Positions 1 to 5,565 of a stretch of 12,683 nt of DNA are shown one piece after another. The notes below the pieces were generated by a model that worked only from the letters and a program-made list of their open reading frames with translations, was not told where the DNA came from and made no database searches. The DNA comes from an uncultured Oscillospiraceae bacterium (GTDB lineage Bacteria; Bacillota_A; Clostridia; Oscillospirales; Oscillospiraceae), in the NCBI GenBank assembly GCA_944387745.1, contig CALXGD010000154.1:1-12683 (forward strand), written 5' to 3'. The translations under genes were made by a program, and so were the position numbers. Every line of letters begins with the position of its first letter. Position 1 is the stretch's first letter.

Positions 1-254
1 GGGTGCCCTACTCGCCCAACGCCCTCTCCCTGGCCTTCACCCGGTTCGTGAAGAAAAACGACCTGCCCCGGCTCACCTTCCACGGCCTGCGGCACACCTT
101 TGCCACCATCGCCTCCTGCCAGGGGGCATCCCTCTTCGACATCGGCAAGGCCCTGGGCCACTCCACTCCCGCCACCACCGGGCGGATCTACACCCACCTG
201 GTGGACCGGACCCATGAGGATCTGGTGCTGCGGGTTTCGGATGCCCTGAAATAG
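1..254 (+). CDS. Tyrosine recombinase (phage-type integrase), C-terminal part only
   Basis: The reading frame is open to the left edge and ends at TAG 252-254, so only the last 84 or so residues are present. They carry the C-terminal catalytic box of the tyrosine recombinase family: HGLRH (His and Arg of HxxR), then LGH 22 residues later, then the tyrosine nucleophile in RIYTHL. These residues cut and rejoin DNA through a 3'-phosphotyrosine. The tail after the tyrosine is about 20 residues, which fits a normal C-terminus. I cannot tell whether this is a prophage or ICE integrase or a housekeeping Xer protein, because the DNA-binding half lies outside the window. No tRNA or clear att-like direct repeat follows it. 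It is distinct from the complete recombinase at 7800-8852. Confidence 0.85.
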   Translation, partial: VPYSPNALSLAFTRFVKKNDLPRLTFHGLRHTFATIASCQGASLFDIGKALGHSTPATTGRIYTHLVDRTHEDLVLRVSDALK

Positions 255-306
255 GGACCGCAGAGGCAGCGGCATAGGGGAGGGGGTGAAAAATACCAAA
301 AAAAAT

Positions 307-334
307 GCCGGACGCCCTTGTAATTCCGGCGGTT
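307..334 (+). terminator. Possible weak terminator after the recombinase
   Basis: GCCGGA (307-312) and TCCGGC (325-330) form a 6-bp stem with a 12-base loop, followed after two bases by TTTT. It lies 53 bases after the recombinase stop. The stem is short and the structure overlaps the candidate ruvX promoter, so the call is tentative. Confidence 0.3.
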
Positions 335-346
335 TTCCTGTATAGT
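318..346 (+). promoter_or_regulatory. Candidate sigma-A promoter for ruvX
   Basis: TTGTAA (318-323) and TATAGT (341-346) are separated by 17 bases, the ideal sigma-A spacing. The predicted start near 353 gives a short leader before the ribosome binding site at about 366-376. It is the only good promoter seen before the ruvX-to-mtnA series. Confidence 0.5.
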
Positions 347-384
347 GAGAGGAGATCATGTAGCAGGAGGGGGGAGAAGGGGCC

Positions 385-810
385 GTGCGGATTATGGCCG
401 TTGACTATGGGGACGCCCACACAGGGGTGGCCATCTCCGACCCCACCGGGCTACTGGCCGGAACTACCCTGACCATCCACAGCAGGAGGGAGGAGGAGGT
501 CCTTGCTGAGCTGGCCAGACTGGTCCGGGAGCACCAGGTGGATGAGCTGGTCATGGGCTTTCCCCGGAACATGGACGGCACTGAGGGGCCCAGAGCCCAG
601 CTCTACCGGGCCTTTGCCCAGAAGCTGGAGGAGACCGTCGGCCTGAAACCCGTCCTGTGGGACGAGCGGCGCACCACCATTGACGCCCACCGCATCCTCT
701 TTGACGCGGGGAAGAACGGGAAAAAGCGAAAAAAAACGGTGGACGCGGTGGCAGCCGCCCTGATTTTGGAGGGCTATCTCACCTTCCGCCGGCAGGCGGA
801 GAGAGAATAA
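385..810 (+). CDS. ruvX: YqgF/RuvX family Holliday junction resolvase-like nuclease
   Basis: The 141-residue protein has the RNase H-like YqgF fold and the length usual for the family (about 135-150). Visible marks are the first acidic strand AVDYGDAHTGVA (Asp7), the DELVMGFP strand with Glu54, the DERRTT motif (residues 93-98) and the terminal KTVDAVAAALILEGYL helix with Asp120. The protein is proposed to act on Holliday junctions or in 16S rRNA maturation, and essentiality is known in several bacteria. I chose the GTG at 385 because a purine-rich ribosome binding site (AGGAGGGGGGAGAAGG) lies just before it and the family starts just before the DYG strand. It heads a plus-strand series whose gaps are 46, 49 and 72 bases. 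Confidence 0.92.
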   Translation: MRIMAVDYGDAHTGVAISDPTGLLAGTTLTIHSRREEEVLAELARLVREHQVDELVMGFPRNMDGTEGPRAQLYRAFAQKLEETVGLKPVLWDERRTTIDAHRILFDAGKNGKKRKKTVDAVAAALILEGYLTFRRQAERE

Positions 811-818
811 CCGATATG

Positions 819-836
819 GCCGGGCGGGAGCCCGGC
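819..836 (+). other. Short perfect hairpin between ruvX and the ABM gene
   Basis: GCCGGGC (819-825) and GCCCGGC (830-836) pair perfectly around a GGGA loop. No T run follows on either strand, so it is unlikely to be a classical terminator. It ends 20 bases before the next start and may stabilise or process the transcript. Confidence 0.5.
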
Positions 837-856
837 AGAAAAAGGGAGGAATCATC

Positions 857-1147
857 ATGCTGTTGGTGCAAGTGACCTATACCATGCGTCCGGGGCAGAG
901 GGAGGGCTTCCTGAAGATGGTGCGGGAGACCGGGATCCTCCAGGCTGTGCGGGAGGAGCCGGGCTGTCTGAGCTATGCCTACTACCTCCCGGAGGAGGAT
1001 GACGGCACGCTGCTCCTGGTGGAGCGGTGGACCGACGCCCAGGCGCAGCAGGCCCACTCGGACACCCCCCATATGAAGCGCTTTGGGGAGCTGAAGCCCC
1101 AGTATGTGGCAGACACCAAGCTGATTTTCTGCCCGCTGGAGGACTGA
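857..1147 (+). CDS. Antibiotic biosynthesis monooxygenase (ABM) domain protein, putative quinol monooxygenase-like
   Basis: A 96-residue protein that is one ferredoxin-like ABM domain (dimeric alpha-beta barrel). The first strand is LLVQVTYTMRPGQ, then a long helix, then the characteristic EEPGCLSYAYY turn and strand. The core LLLVERWTDAQA (Glu56, Trp58) follows, and then an AHSDTPHMKRF helix with His67 and His72. Members such as YgiN or heme-degrading IsdG-like proteins are cofactor-poor oxygenases or binding proteins, and many in anaerobes have no known substrate. The start has a clear ribosome binding site (GGGAGG, 843-848). It lies between ruvX and an Fe-S flavodoxin. A redox or quinone-related role is only inference. 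Confidence 0.85.
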   Translation: MLLVQVTYTMRPGQREGFLKMVRETGILQAVREEPGCLSYAYYLPEEDDGTLLLVERWTDAQAQQAHSDTPHMKRFGELKPQYVADTKLIFCPLED

Positions 1148-1196
1148 CCTGGATTTCCCGCCTGGGGCGGAGCATATTGTGAGGAGGACTGTACGT

Positions 1197-2030
1197 ATGA
1201 ACATCAAAACCGTCTGGGCCGTCTATTTCAGCGGCACAGGCACCACGGAGAAGGTGGCCGTCACTCTGGCCAAGGACCTGGCGGAGCGCCTGGAGGCCGG
1301 GTATGAGGCCGTCTGCTTCAATCTGCCCAAAGCCCGGGAGAAGGACCTGGCCTTCGGGCCGGAGGACCTGGTGGTGCTGGGCACCCCCGTGTATGCCGGC
1401 CGGGTGCCCAACCTGATCATGCCCTATATCCGGGACCACATCAAGGGCAGCGGCGCCCTGGGGGTGCCGGTGGTGCTGTACGGCAACCGGAACTACGACG
1501 ACGGCCTGATGGAGCTGCGCAACCTGATGCGGGACAACGGCATCATGCCTGTGGCCGGCGGCGCCTTTGTGGGGGAGCACTCCTTCTCCCGCATCCTGGG
1601 AGCCGGCCGCCCCGACGGGGAGGACATGGCTCTGGTGTCCCAGCTGGGGGAGAGGGCCGCGGCGAAGATCAAGGCCCTGACAGAGGTGCCCAGTGAGGCG
1701 GTGGCCGTCAACGGCTGCGACCCCATCCGGCCCTACTACACCCCTCGGGACCGCCATGGGGAGCCCATCAAGGACTTCTTGAAGGCCAAGCCGGTGACCG
1801 ATCCGGACAAGTGCGTCAAGTGCGGCCTGTGCGCCCGGCTCTGCCCCATGGGGGCCATTGACCCCAGCGACGTGTCCCAGGTGGTGGGCAAGTGCATCAA
1901 GTGCTGTGCCTGCGTGAAGAAGTGTCCCAAGGGTGCCAAGTATTTCGACCACGAGGGCTATCTGTACCACCAGCATGAGCTGGAGGACCAGTACGCCGGT
2001 CGCCGGGCTCCCAGCGAAATTTTTGTATAA
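1197..2030 (+). CDS. EFR1-type flavodoxin-ferredoxin fusion protein
   Basis: The 277-residue protein joins an N-terminal flavodoxin-like domain (residues 1-165) to a C-terminal bacterial 2[4Fe-4S] ferredoxin (200-250). The FMN phosphate-loop signature is FSGTGTTEK (11-19), followed by VVLGTPVYAGRVP (59-71) and the YGNRNYDD loop (95-102). Cluster ligands are Cys206, 209, 212 and 216, then Cys233, 236, 239 and 243, with an extra Cys237 inside the second motif. It probably moves electrons in the cytosol between Fe-S and flavin partners; the partner is unknown. I chose ATG 1197 over the GTG at 1179 because GAGGAGG (1181-1187) sits 9 bases before ATG and the SGTGT loop is then at the usual distance from the N-terminus. 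A long palindrome follows the stop codon. Confidence 0.88.
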   Translation: MNIKTVWAVYFSGTGTTEKVAVTLAKDLAERLEAGYEAVCFNLPKAREKDLAFGPEDLVVLGTPVYAGRVPNLIMPYIRDHIKGSGALGVPVVLYGNRNYDDGLMELRNLMRDNGIMPVAGGAFVGEHSFSRILGAGRPDGEDMALVSQLGERAAAKIKALTEVPSEAVAVNGCDPIRPYYTPRDRHGEPIKDFLKAKPVTDPDKCVKCGLCARLCPMGAIDPSDVSQVVGKCIKCCACVKKCPKGAKYFDHEGYLYHQHELEDQYAGRRAPSEIFV

Positions 2031-2040
2031 GAGCGCCATG

Positions 2041-2083
2041 GGGACGGTTCCTTGTTCCGCTGCCGGGACAGAGGGGCCGTCCC
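2041..2083. repeat. REP-like palindrome between EFR1 and the aldolase gene
   Basis: GGGACGG (2041-2047) pairs with CCGTCCC (2077-2083). Pairing continues inward through G-T and Watson-Crick pairs (2048-2053 with 2071-2076), then past one unpaired base (A2070) into GTTCC with GGGAC (2054-2058 with 2065-2069) around a GCTGCC loop. The whole 43 bases form a single hairpin. Its edge, GGGACGGTTC, resembles the GGGGACGGTTCT-type repeats that I recall as widespread intergenic palindromes in clostridial genomes. It lies 10 bases after the EFR1 stop and 8 bases before the aldolase ribosome binding site, so it could also modulate transcript ends or aldolase translation. Confidence 0.6.
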
Positions 2084-2102
2084 TCTGCTTGGAGAATATA
2101 CT

Positions 2103-2798
2103 GTGAAGGAATTTAACTTGACAAAACAGCGCGAGGACCTGTGCCGGGTGTGTCGGCTTCTCTATGACCGGGGCTATGTGGCGGGCCACGACGGAAATGT
2201 CTCAATGCGCCTGGAGGGGGATCGCATCCTCATCACCCCCTCCGGAGTGTGCAAGGGGCGGATTGAGCCGGAGATGCTGGTGGTGTGCAGCCTGGAGGGC
2301 CGGGTCCTGGAGGGGGACCGGTGGCCCTCCTCTGAGGCTGCCATGCACCTGCTCCTGTACCGGGAGCGGCCAGACGTACGGGGAGTGGTCCACGCCCATC
2401 CCCCGGCGGCCACCGCCTTTGCCGTGTGCCGCAGGCCCCTGGAGGAGGCCTGGCTCATCGAGACGGTGAGCGGCCTGGGCCGGGTGCCGGTGGCCCCCTT
2501 TGCCATGCCCTCCACCCAGGAGGTGCCTGAGAGCATCCGCCCCTATGTGGGGGCCCACAGCGCCCTGCTGCTGGCCAACCACGGGGCCCTCGCCTGGGGC
2601 AAAGACCTGTGGGAGGCCTTTGACCGCATGGAGCTTTTGGAGCACACCGCCAGAATCTATGCCCAGGTCCAGGCGCTGGGGGGCGGCGTGGAGCTGACGG
2701 CTGCGGAGAGGGAGCGGCTGCTGTCCCTGTCCGGCCGGTATGAAAAGCTGGCGGGCCGGCGGGAGCCGGGGAGGGGAGAGAACCATGGAGCGGAGTGA
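2103..2798 (+). CDS. Class II aldolase (FucA/AraD family), likely 5-(methylthio)ribulose-1-phosphate or 5-deoxyribulose-1-phosphate aldolase
   Basis: A 231-residue protein of the zinc-dependent class II aldolase/adducin family, near the usual 205-235. Family marks are [10 protein letters not shown] (28-37), [15 protein letters not shown] with the catalytic acid Glu78, the zinc pair HAHPP (His97, His99) and the third zinc ligand in ANHGALAWG (His160). The FucA-like SSE acid favours retro-aldol cleavage over the MtnB dehydratase reaction, though MtnB shares the fold. Its stop overlaps the mtnA start by 14 bases, so the likely substrate is the ketose-1-phosphate made by MtnA, giving DHAP and an aldehyde. 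I chose GTG 2103 because GGAG (2091-2094) lies 8 bases before it. A TTG at 2118 preceded by GAAGGA is an alternative. An upstream TTG (2052) falls inside a hairpin. Confidence 0.85.
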   Translation: MKEFNLTKQREDLCRVCRLLYDRGYVAGHDGNVSMRLEGDRILITPSGVCKGRIEPEMLVVCSLEGRVLEGDRWPSSEAAMHLLLYRERPDVRGVVHAHPPAATAFAVCRRPLEEAWLIETVSGLGRVPVAPFAMPSTQEVPESIRPYVGAHSALLLANHGALAWGKDLWEAFDRMELLEHTARIYAQVQALGGGVELTAAERERLLSLSGRYEKLAGRREPGRGENHGAE

Positions 2799-3846
2799 AG
2801 TGGTAAACGTCCGCCTAGGGGAGGGGGACAGTGGCGTAGTGCTGCTGGACCAGACACAGCTCCCCAACCGGGTGGAGTACCGGATGGTCACCCAGCTGCC
2901 AGAGATGACAGAGGCCATTCAAGCCCTGCGGGTGCGGGGGGCCCCTGCCATTGGGATCTTTGCCGGGTACTGCCTGTACGTCCTGGCCCGGCAGCTGGAG
3001 CGGCAGGGTCTAGAGGGCTCGGAATTTTTGGCGGAGTTAGACCGACAAGGAAAACTCCTTGCCGATTCCCGTCCCACGGCGGTAAACCTGGCCTGGGCGG
3101 TGGGCCGCCTTCTCCGCCGGGCCTCCTCCATGGCCGGAGCCCCTGCCGCGGAGATCGCGGACGCCCTGGGAGAGGAGTGCCGTGCCATCCGCCGGGAGGA
3201 CGAGGCCATGTGCCGGAGCATCGCAGAACACGGCCTGTCCCTTCTGAAGCCGGGGGATGGGATCCTGACCCACTGCAACGCGGGACCGCTGGCCACCTCA
3301 AAGTATGGCACCGCCCTGGGGCCCATCCTGCTGGCCCAAGAGCGGGGGATCCCCCTCAGAGTCTATGCCGACGAGACCAGGCCCCTCCTGCAGGGGGCGC
3401 GGCTCACCGCCTGGGAGCTCCGGCAGGCGGGGGTGGATGTCACCCTGATCTGTGACAATATGGCCTCCATGGTGATGAAGAACGGCTGGGTCCAGGCCTG
3501 CTTTGTGGGCTGCGACCGGGTGGCCGCCAACGGGGATACCGCCAATAAGATCGGCACCAGCGGCGTGGCCATTCTCGCCCGCCACTACGGGGTCCCTTTC
3601 TATGTACTGGGGCCCACCTCCACCATTGACTGGTCCTGTCCCGACGGGAGCTGTATCCCCATTGAGCAGCGGGACGGGGAGGAGGTGCGCTCCCTGTGGT
3701 ATCAGGAGCCCATGGCTCCGATGGGGGTGAAGTGCTATAACCCGGCCTTTGACGTGACCGACCACAGCCTGATTACCGCCATTATCACGGAGAAGGGCAT
3801 CTGCCGCCCGCCCTATCAGGAGTCGCTCCAGGCGCTGCTGAGGTAG
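2785..3846 (+). CDS. mtnA: S-methyl-5-thioribose-1-phosphate isomerase (MtnA), possibly 5-deoxyribose-1-phosphate isomerase
   Basis: A 353-residue protein of the MtnA/eIF2B-alpha family with full usual length. It isomerises the aldose-1-phosphate of 5-methylthioribose (and in some species 5-deoxyribose) to the ketose. Visible motifs are [18 protein letters not shown] (45-62), [20 protein letters not shown] with catalytic Cys164, [19 protein letters not shown] (194-212) and [17 protein letters not shown] with catalytic Asp244. ATG 2785 is chosen for GAGGGGAG (2771-2778) placed 6 bases upstream. The gene starts inside the last codons of the aldolase gene, which suggests translational coupling. 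No MTA phosphorylase, MtnK kinase or later aerobic methionine salvage gene is visible here, which fits a DHAP shunt rather than full methionine recycling. Confidence 0.93.
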   Translation: MERSEVVNVRLGEGDSGVVLLDQTQLPNRVEYRMVTQLPEMTEAIQALRVRGAPAIGIFAGYCLYVLARQLERQGLEGSEFLAELDRQGKLLADSRPTAVNLAWAVGRLLRRASSMAGAPAAEIADALGEECRAIRREDEAMCRSIAEHGLSLLKPGDGILTHCNAGPLATSKYGTALGPILLAQERGIPLRVYADETRPLLQGARLTAWELRQAGVDVTLICDNMASMVMKNGWVQACFVGCDRVAANGDTANKIGTSGVAILARHYGVPFYVLGPTSTIDWSCPDGSCIPIEQRDGEEVRSLWYQEPMAPMGVKCYNPAFDVTDHSLITAIITEKGICRPPYQESLQALLR

Positions 3847-3887
3847 CTGGAGGGAGAAAAAGCGGCTACAATTTTCTGGGAGCGGGC

Positions 3888-3916
3888 TTGTCAAGGCCCC
3901 TGCCAGGTGATATAAT
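3888..3916 (+). promoter_or_regulatory. Strong sigma-A promoter for yebC
   Basis: TTGTCA (3888-3893) and a perfect TATAAT (3911-3916) are 17 bases apart. The predicted start near 3923 gives a leader of about 36 bases with a GAAGGGAAG ribosome binding site. This makes yebC independent of the mtnA operon. Confidence 0.8.
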
Positions 3917-3958
3917 AGATAAGCTTTTGAACTGAAATTCACAGAAGGGAAGATTACC

Positions 3959-4687
3959 ATGTCCGGACATTCCAAGTGGCACAATATACAGAAAACCAAG
4001 GGCGCGGCGGACGCCAAGCGCTCTCAGATCTTTACAAAAATTGCCCGTGAGATGATTGTTGCCGTCAAGACCGGTGGAAGCGGAGATCCCGCCAATAACT
4101 CCCGCCTGGCCGCCGTGATCGCCAAGGCAAAGGCGGCCAATATGCCAAACGACAACATCAAGCGCACCATTGACAAGGCCCTGGGCGCCGGGAACACCGA
4201 CAACTTTGAGAGCGTGGTGTACGAGGGTTATGGCCCCAACGGGGTGGCCATCATTGTGGACGCCCTTACCGACAATCGCAACCGCACCGCGCCGGAGGTG
4301 CGCCACCTGCTGGACAAGTACGGAAAGGGGCTTGGGGCTGCCGGCTGTGTGTCCTGGTCCTTTGACCGGAAGGGCGTCATTGTCCTGGATGCGGAGGACT
4401 TGGACGAGGATGCCGTGATGATGGACGCCCTGGAGTGCGGCGCCGATGACATGCAGGCAGACGACGATGTGTTCGAGATCTACACTGACCCTGACGCCTT
4501 CAACGACGTGGTGGCCGCCCTGGAGAAGAAGGGCTACACCTTCCTGGAGGCCGCTGTGCAGATGGTCCCTCAGAACTATGTGAAGCTCACCGACGAGGCC
4601 GACATCAAGAACATGGAGAAGCTCCTGGAGTTCCTGGAGGACAACGACGACGTGCAAAACGTCTACCACAACTGGGAGCAGGACTGA
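3959..4687 (+). CDS. yebC: YebC/PmpR/TACO1 family protein
   Basis: A 242-residue cytosolic protein that matches the conserved family along its length. It opens with the diagnostic MSGHSKWHNIQ, followed by KRSQIFTKIAREMIVAVKTGG, the NMPNDNIKRTIDKALG segment, the VVYEGYGPNGVAIIVDALTDN strand (about 83-103) and an acidic C-terminal domain ending in FLEDNDDVQNVYHNWEQ. The family was long annotated as a transcription regulator (PmpR in Pseudomonas). The mitochondrial relative TACO1 is a translation activator, and recent work on bacterial members points to relief of ribosome stalling at proline-rich stretches. It has its own strong promoter and is followed by a large inverted-repeat block. Confidence 0.96.
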   Translation: MSGHSKWHNIQKTKGAADAKRSQIFTKIAREMIVAVKTGGSGDPANNSRLAAVIAKAKAANMPNDNIKRTIDKALGAGNTDNFESVVYEGYGPNGVAIIVDALTDNRNRTAPEVRHLLDKYGKGLGAAGCVSWSFDRKGVIVLDAEDLDEDAVMMDALECGADDMQADDDVFEIYTDPDAFNDVVAALEKKGYTFLEAAVQMVPQNYVKLTDEADIKNMEKLLEFLEDNDDVQNVYHNWEQD

Positions 4688-4742
4688 GTATACTTTTTCA
4701 ACGACTTTCAACAACAGTTTTATAGTTTTACAGAAAATCTAC

Positions 4743-5021
4743 TCCCAATTCTCTTTTGTGTTCCCGGGTTCAAAATTTTTCCCGGTGTTCCCGCCCCCGC
4801 AGGGGGCGGGAACACACAAAAGAATTGGGACAAAATCTATAACTTATTTTTGAGGATATTTGATAGAGATCGAGCTTTGGAACGATGCCCCCAGCGCAAG
4901 AGAGGGACATCGGCCGAGCCTCGGTCTCTATCTGCGTTTTGTCAGGCGAGGCTGAAATAAGTCCCAATTCCTTCCGGCCCCCTCCCAAATGTGGGAGAGG
5001 ACCTATAGAAAGAATTGGGAC
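4743..5021. repeat. Interlocking inverted-repeat block in the gene-free stretch 4688-5024
   Basis: No gene is seen here. The 10-base unit AGAATTGGGA or its near-complement occurs four times in alternating orientation: TCCCAATTCT (4743-4752), AGAATTGGGA (4821-4830), TCCCAATTCC (4962-4971) and AGAATTGGGA (5011-5020). The first pair extends to 24-base arms (4743-4766 with 4807-4830) with 22 of 24 paired. Copies two and three enclose a second arm, 4862-4874 with 4920-4932 (12 Watson-Crick pairs plus one G-T), continuing inward. Copies three and four enclose CTCCCA/TGGGAG (4982-4987 with 4992-4997). The block could be a MITE-like element, nested terminators for yebC and the zinc-ribbon gene, or a structured RNA. 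No clear target duplication is seen at its edges. Confidence 0.7.
4785..4815. terminator. Perfect GC-rich hairpin, possible terminator after yebC
   Basis: GTGTTCCCGCCCCC (4785-4798) and its exact complement (4802-4815) form a 14-bp stem with a GCA loop, inside the larger inverted repeat. No T run follows directly on either strand, so an intrinsic terminator is only probable. The GGGAACAC side could instead pair with GTGTTCCC at 4758-4765, giving two exclusive folds. Confidence 0.5.
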
Positions 5022-5024
5022 ACC

Positions 5025-5312
5025 TCATTTGGCCAGTTCTTCAAGGGAATACCGGCTCTGACACTCCTGACAGGTGTAGACATAGAAGTAATATTTGACC
5101 TTGGAAGTATCAATAAAAGTGACGTCGCTGGAGGTGTTGATGGTATTGGGCAGAGCCCCTCTGGTGGTAAAGGACTCCTTGCTGCGCACCAGCTTTCCGC
5201 CGCACCGGGGGCAGAGCTTTTTGCCAAACAAAAAATACTTCAACTCCCGGGGCTTAAAGGAGTAGTAGAACGCGGTGGGCTTTTTCTTATCCCAATTTTC
5301 CTGCTTTTTCAT
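5025..5312 (-). CDS. Small zinc-ribbon-like protein of unknown function
   Basis: A 95-residue basic and aromatic-rich protein with two CxxC knuckles, CPRCGGK (Cys34, Cys37) and TCQECQSRY (Cys81, Cys84). They are 43 residues apart, so it probably binds one zinc. A beta-rich stretch (FIDTSKVKYYFYVYT) precedes the second knuckle. I do not recognise a named family. The ATG at 5312 has a strong ribosome binding site (GAGGTG, 7 bases away) and an upstream consensus promoter. Both argue for this strand over a longer open frame on the plus strand. Base composition is lower in GC than in neighbours, and it directly abuts the inverted-repeat block (4 bases from its stop), so it may be acquired DNA or part of an element. 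Confidence 0.75.
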   Translation of the reverse strand: MKKQENWDKKKPTAFYYSFKPRELKYFLFGKKLCPRCGGKLVRSKESFTTRGALPNTINTSSDVTFIDTSKVKYYFYVYTCQECQSRYSLEELAK

Positions 5313-5385
5313 ATGTTCTCACCTCGCCAGCCTCCAGGCCCGTTGTGTAGGAGACGGTTGTTCCGGTATATGGAAAATTTAAATA

Positions 5386-5414
5386 ATTATACCACAGCCG
5401 TTTGGAGTCTGCAA
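5386..5414 (-). promoter_or_regulatory. Extended -10 promoter for the zinc-ribbon gene
   Basis: On the minus strand TTGCAG (5414-5409), a 17-base spacer, then TGGTATAAT with the perfect TATAAT at 5391-5386. The weak -35 is offset by the TGn extension. The leader is about 65 bases. Confidence 0.75.
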
Positions 5415-5505
5415 CAGCGGATGGTGTGTTGTGCCCAAAACATTTTTTGCTCCCATATAGGGAAGCCCACAGAAAAAGAGGTTTGGCAGGCGGCGGGAGG
5501 ATTTC

Positions 5506-5534
5506 TTTACTTTTCCGATGAGAACTGATACAAT
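5506..5534 (+). promoter_or_regulatory. Promoter for radA
   Basis: TTTACT (5506-5511), a 17-base spacer, and TACAAT (5529-5534) preceded by TGA, an extended -10. The predicted start near 5541 lies downstream of the in-frame ATG at 5518, so it excludes that ATG as the usual start of radA. Confidence 0.65.
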
Positions 5535-5565
5535 GGGGCGGGGAACGGACAGGGGAGGGCGGAAG

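Noticed and set aside
255..384. Phage or ICE attachment site or tRNA next to the left-edge recombinase
   Set aside because: No tRNA-like cloverleaf or repeated core is seen in this gap; it holds only a weak hairpin and the ruvX promoter.
855..2189. A 444-residue open frame on the minus strand
   Set aside because: It is antisense to the ABM and EFR1 genes, is rich in His, Gly, Ala and Pro as expected for the shadow of GC-rich codons, and has no recognisable domain.
4743..5021. CRISPR array
   Set aside because: The repeated units are about 10 bases, alternate in orientation and are unevenly spaced, unlike direct 24-37 base repeats with uniform spacers.
4989..5528. A 179-residue open frame on the plus strand, longer than the zinc-ribbon gene it overlaps
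   Set aside because: It has no good ribosome binding site, starts inside an inverted repeat, crosses the promoter region, and resembles no protein. The opposite strand has CxxC pairs, a strong ribosome binding site and a consensus promoter.
5518..5565. An earlier in-frame ATG for radA at 5518
   Set aside because: It lies within the predicted promoter, upstream of the likely transcription start, and adds residues not usual before the RadA zinc finger. ATG 5566 has a strong ribosome binding site.
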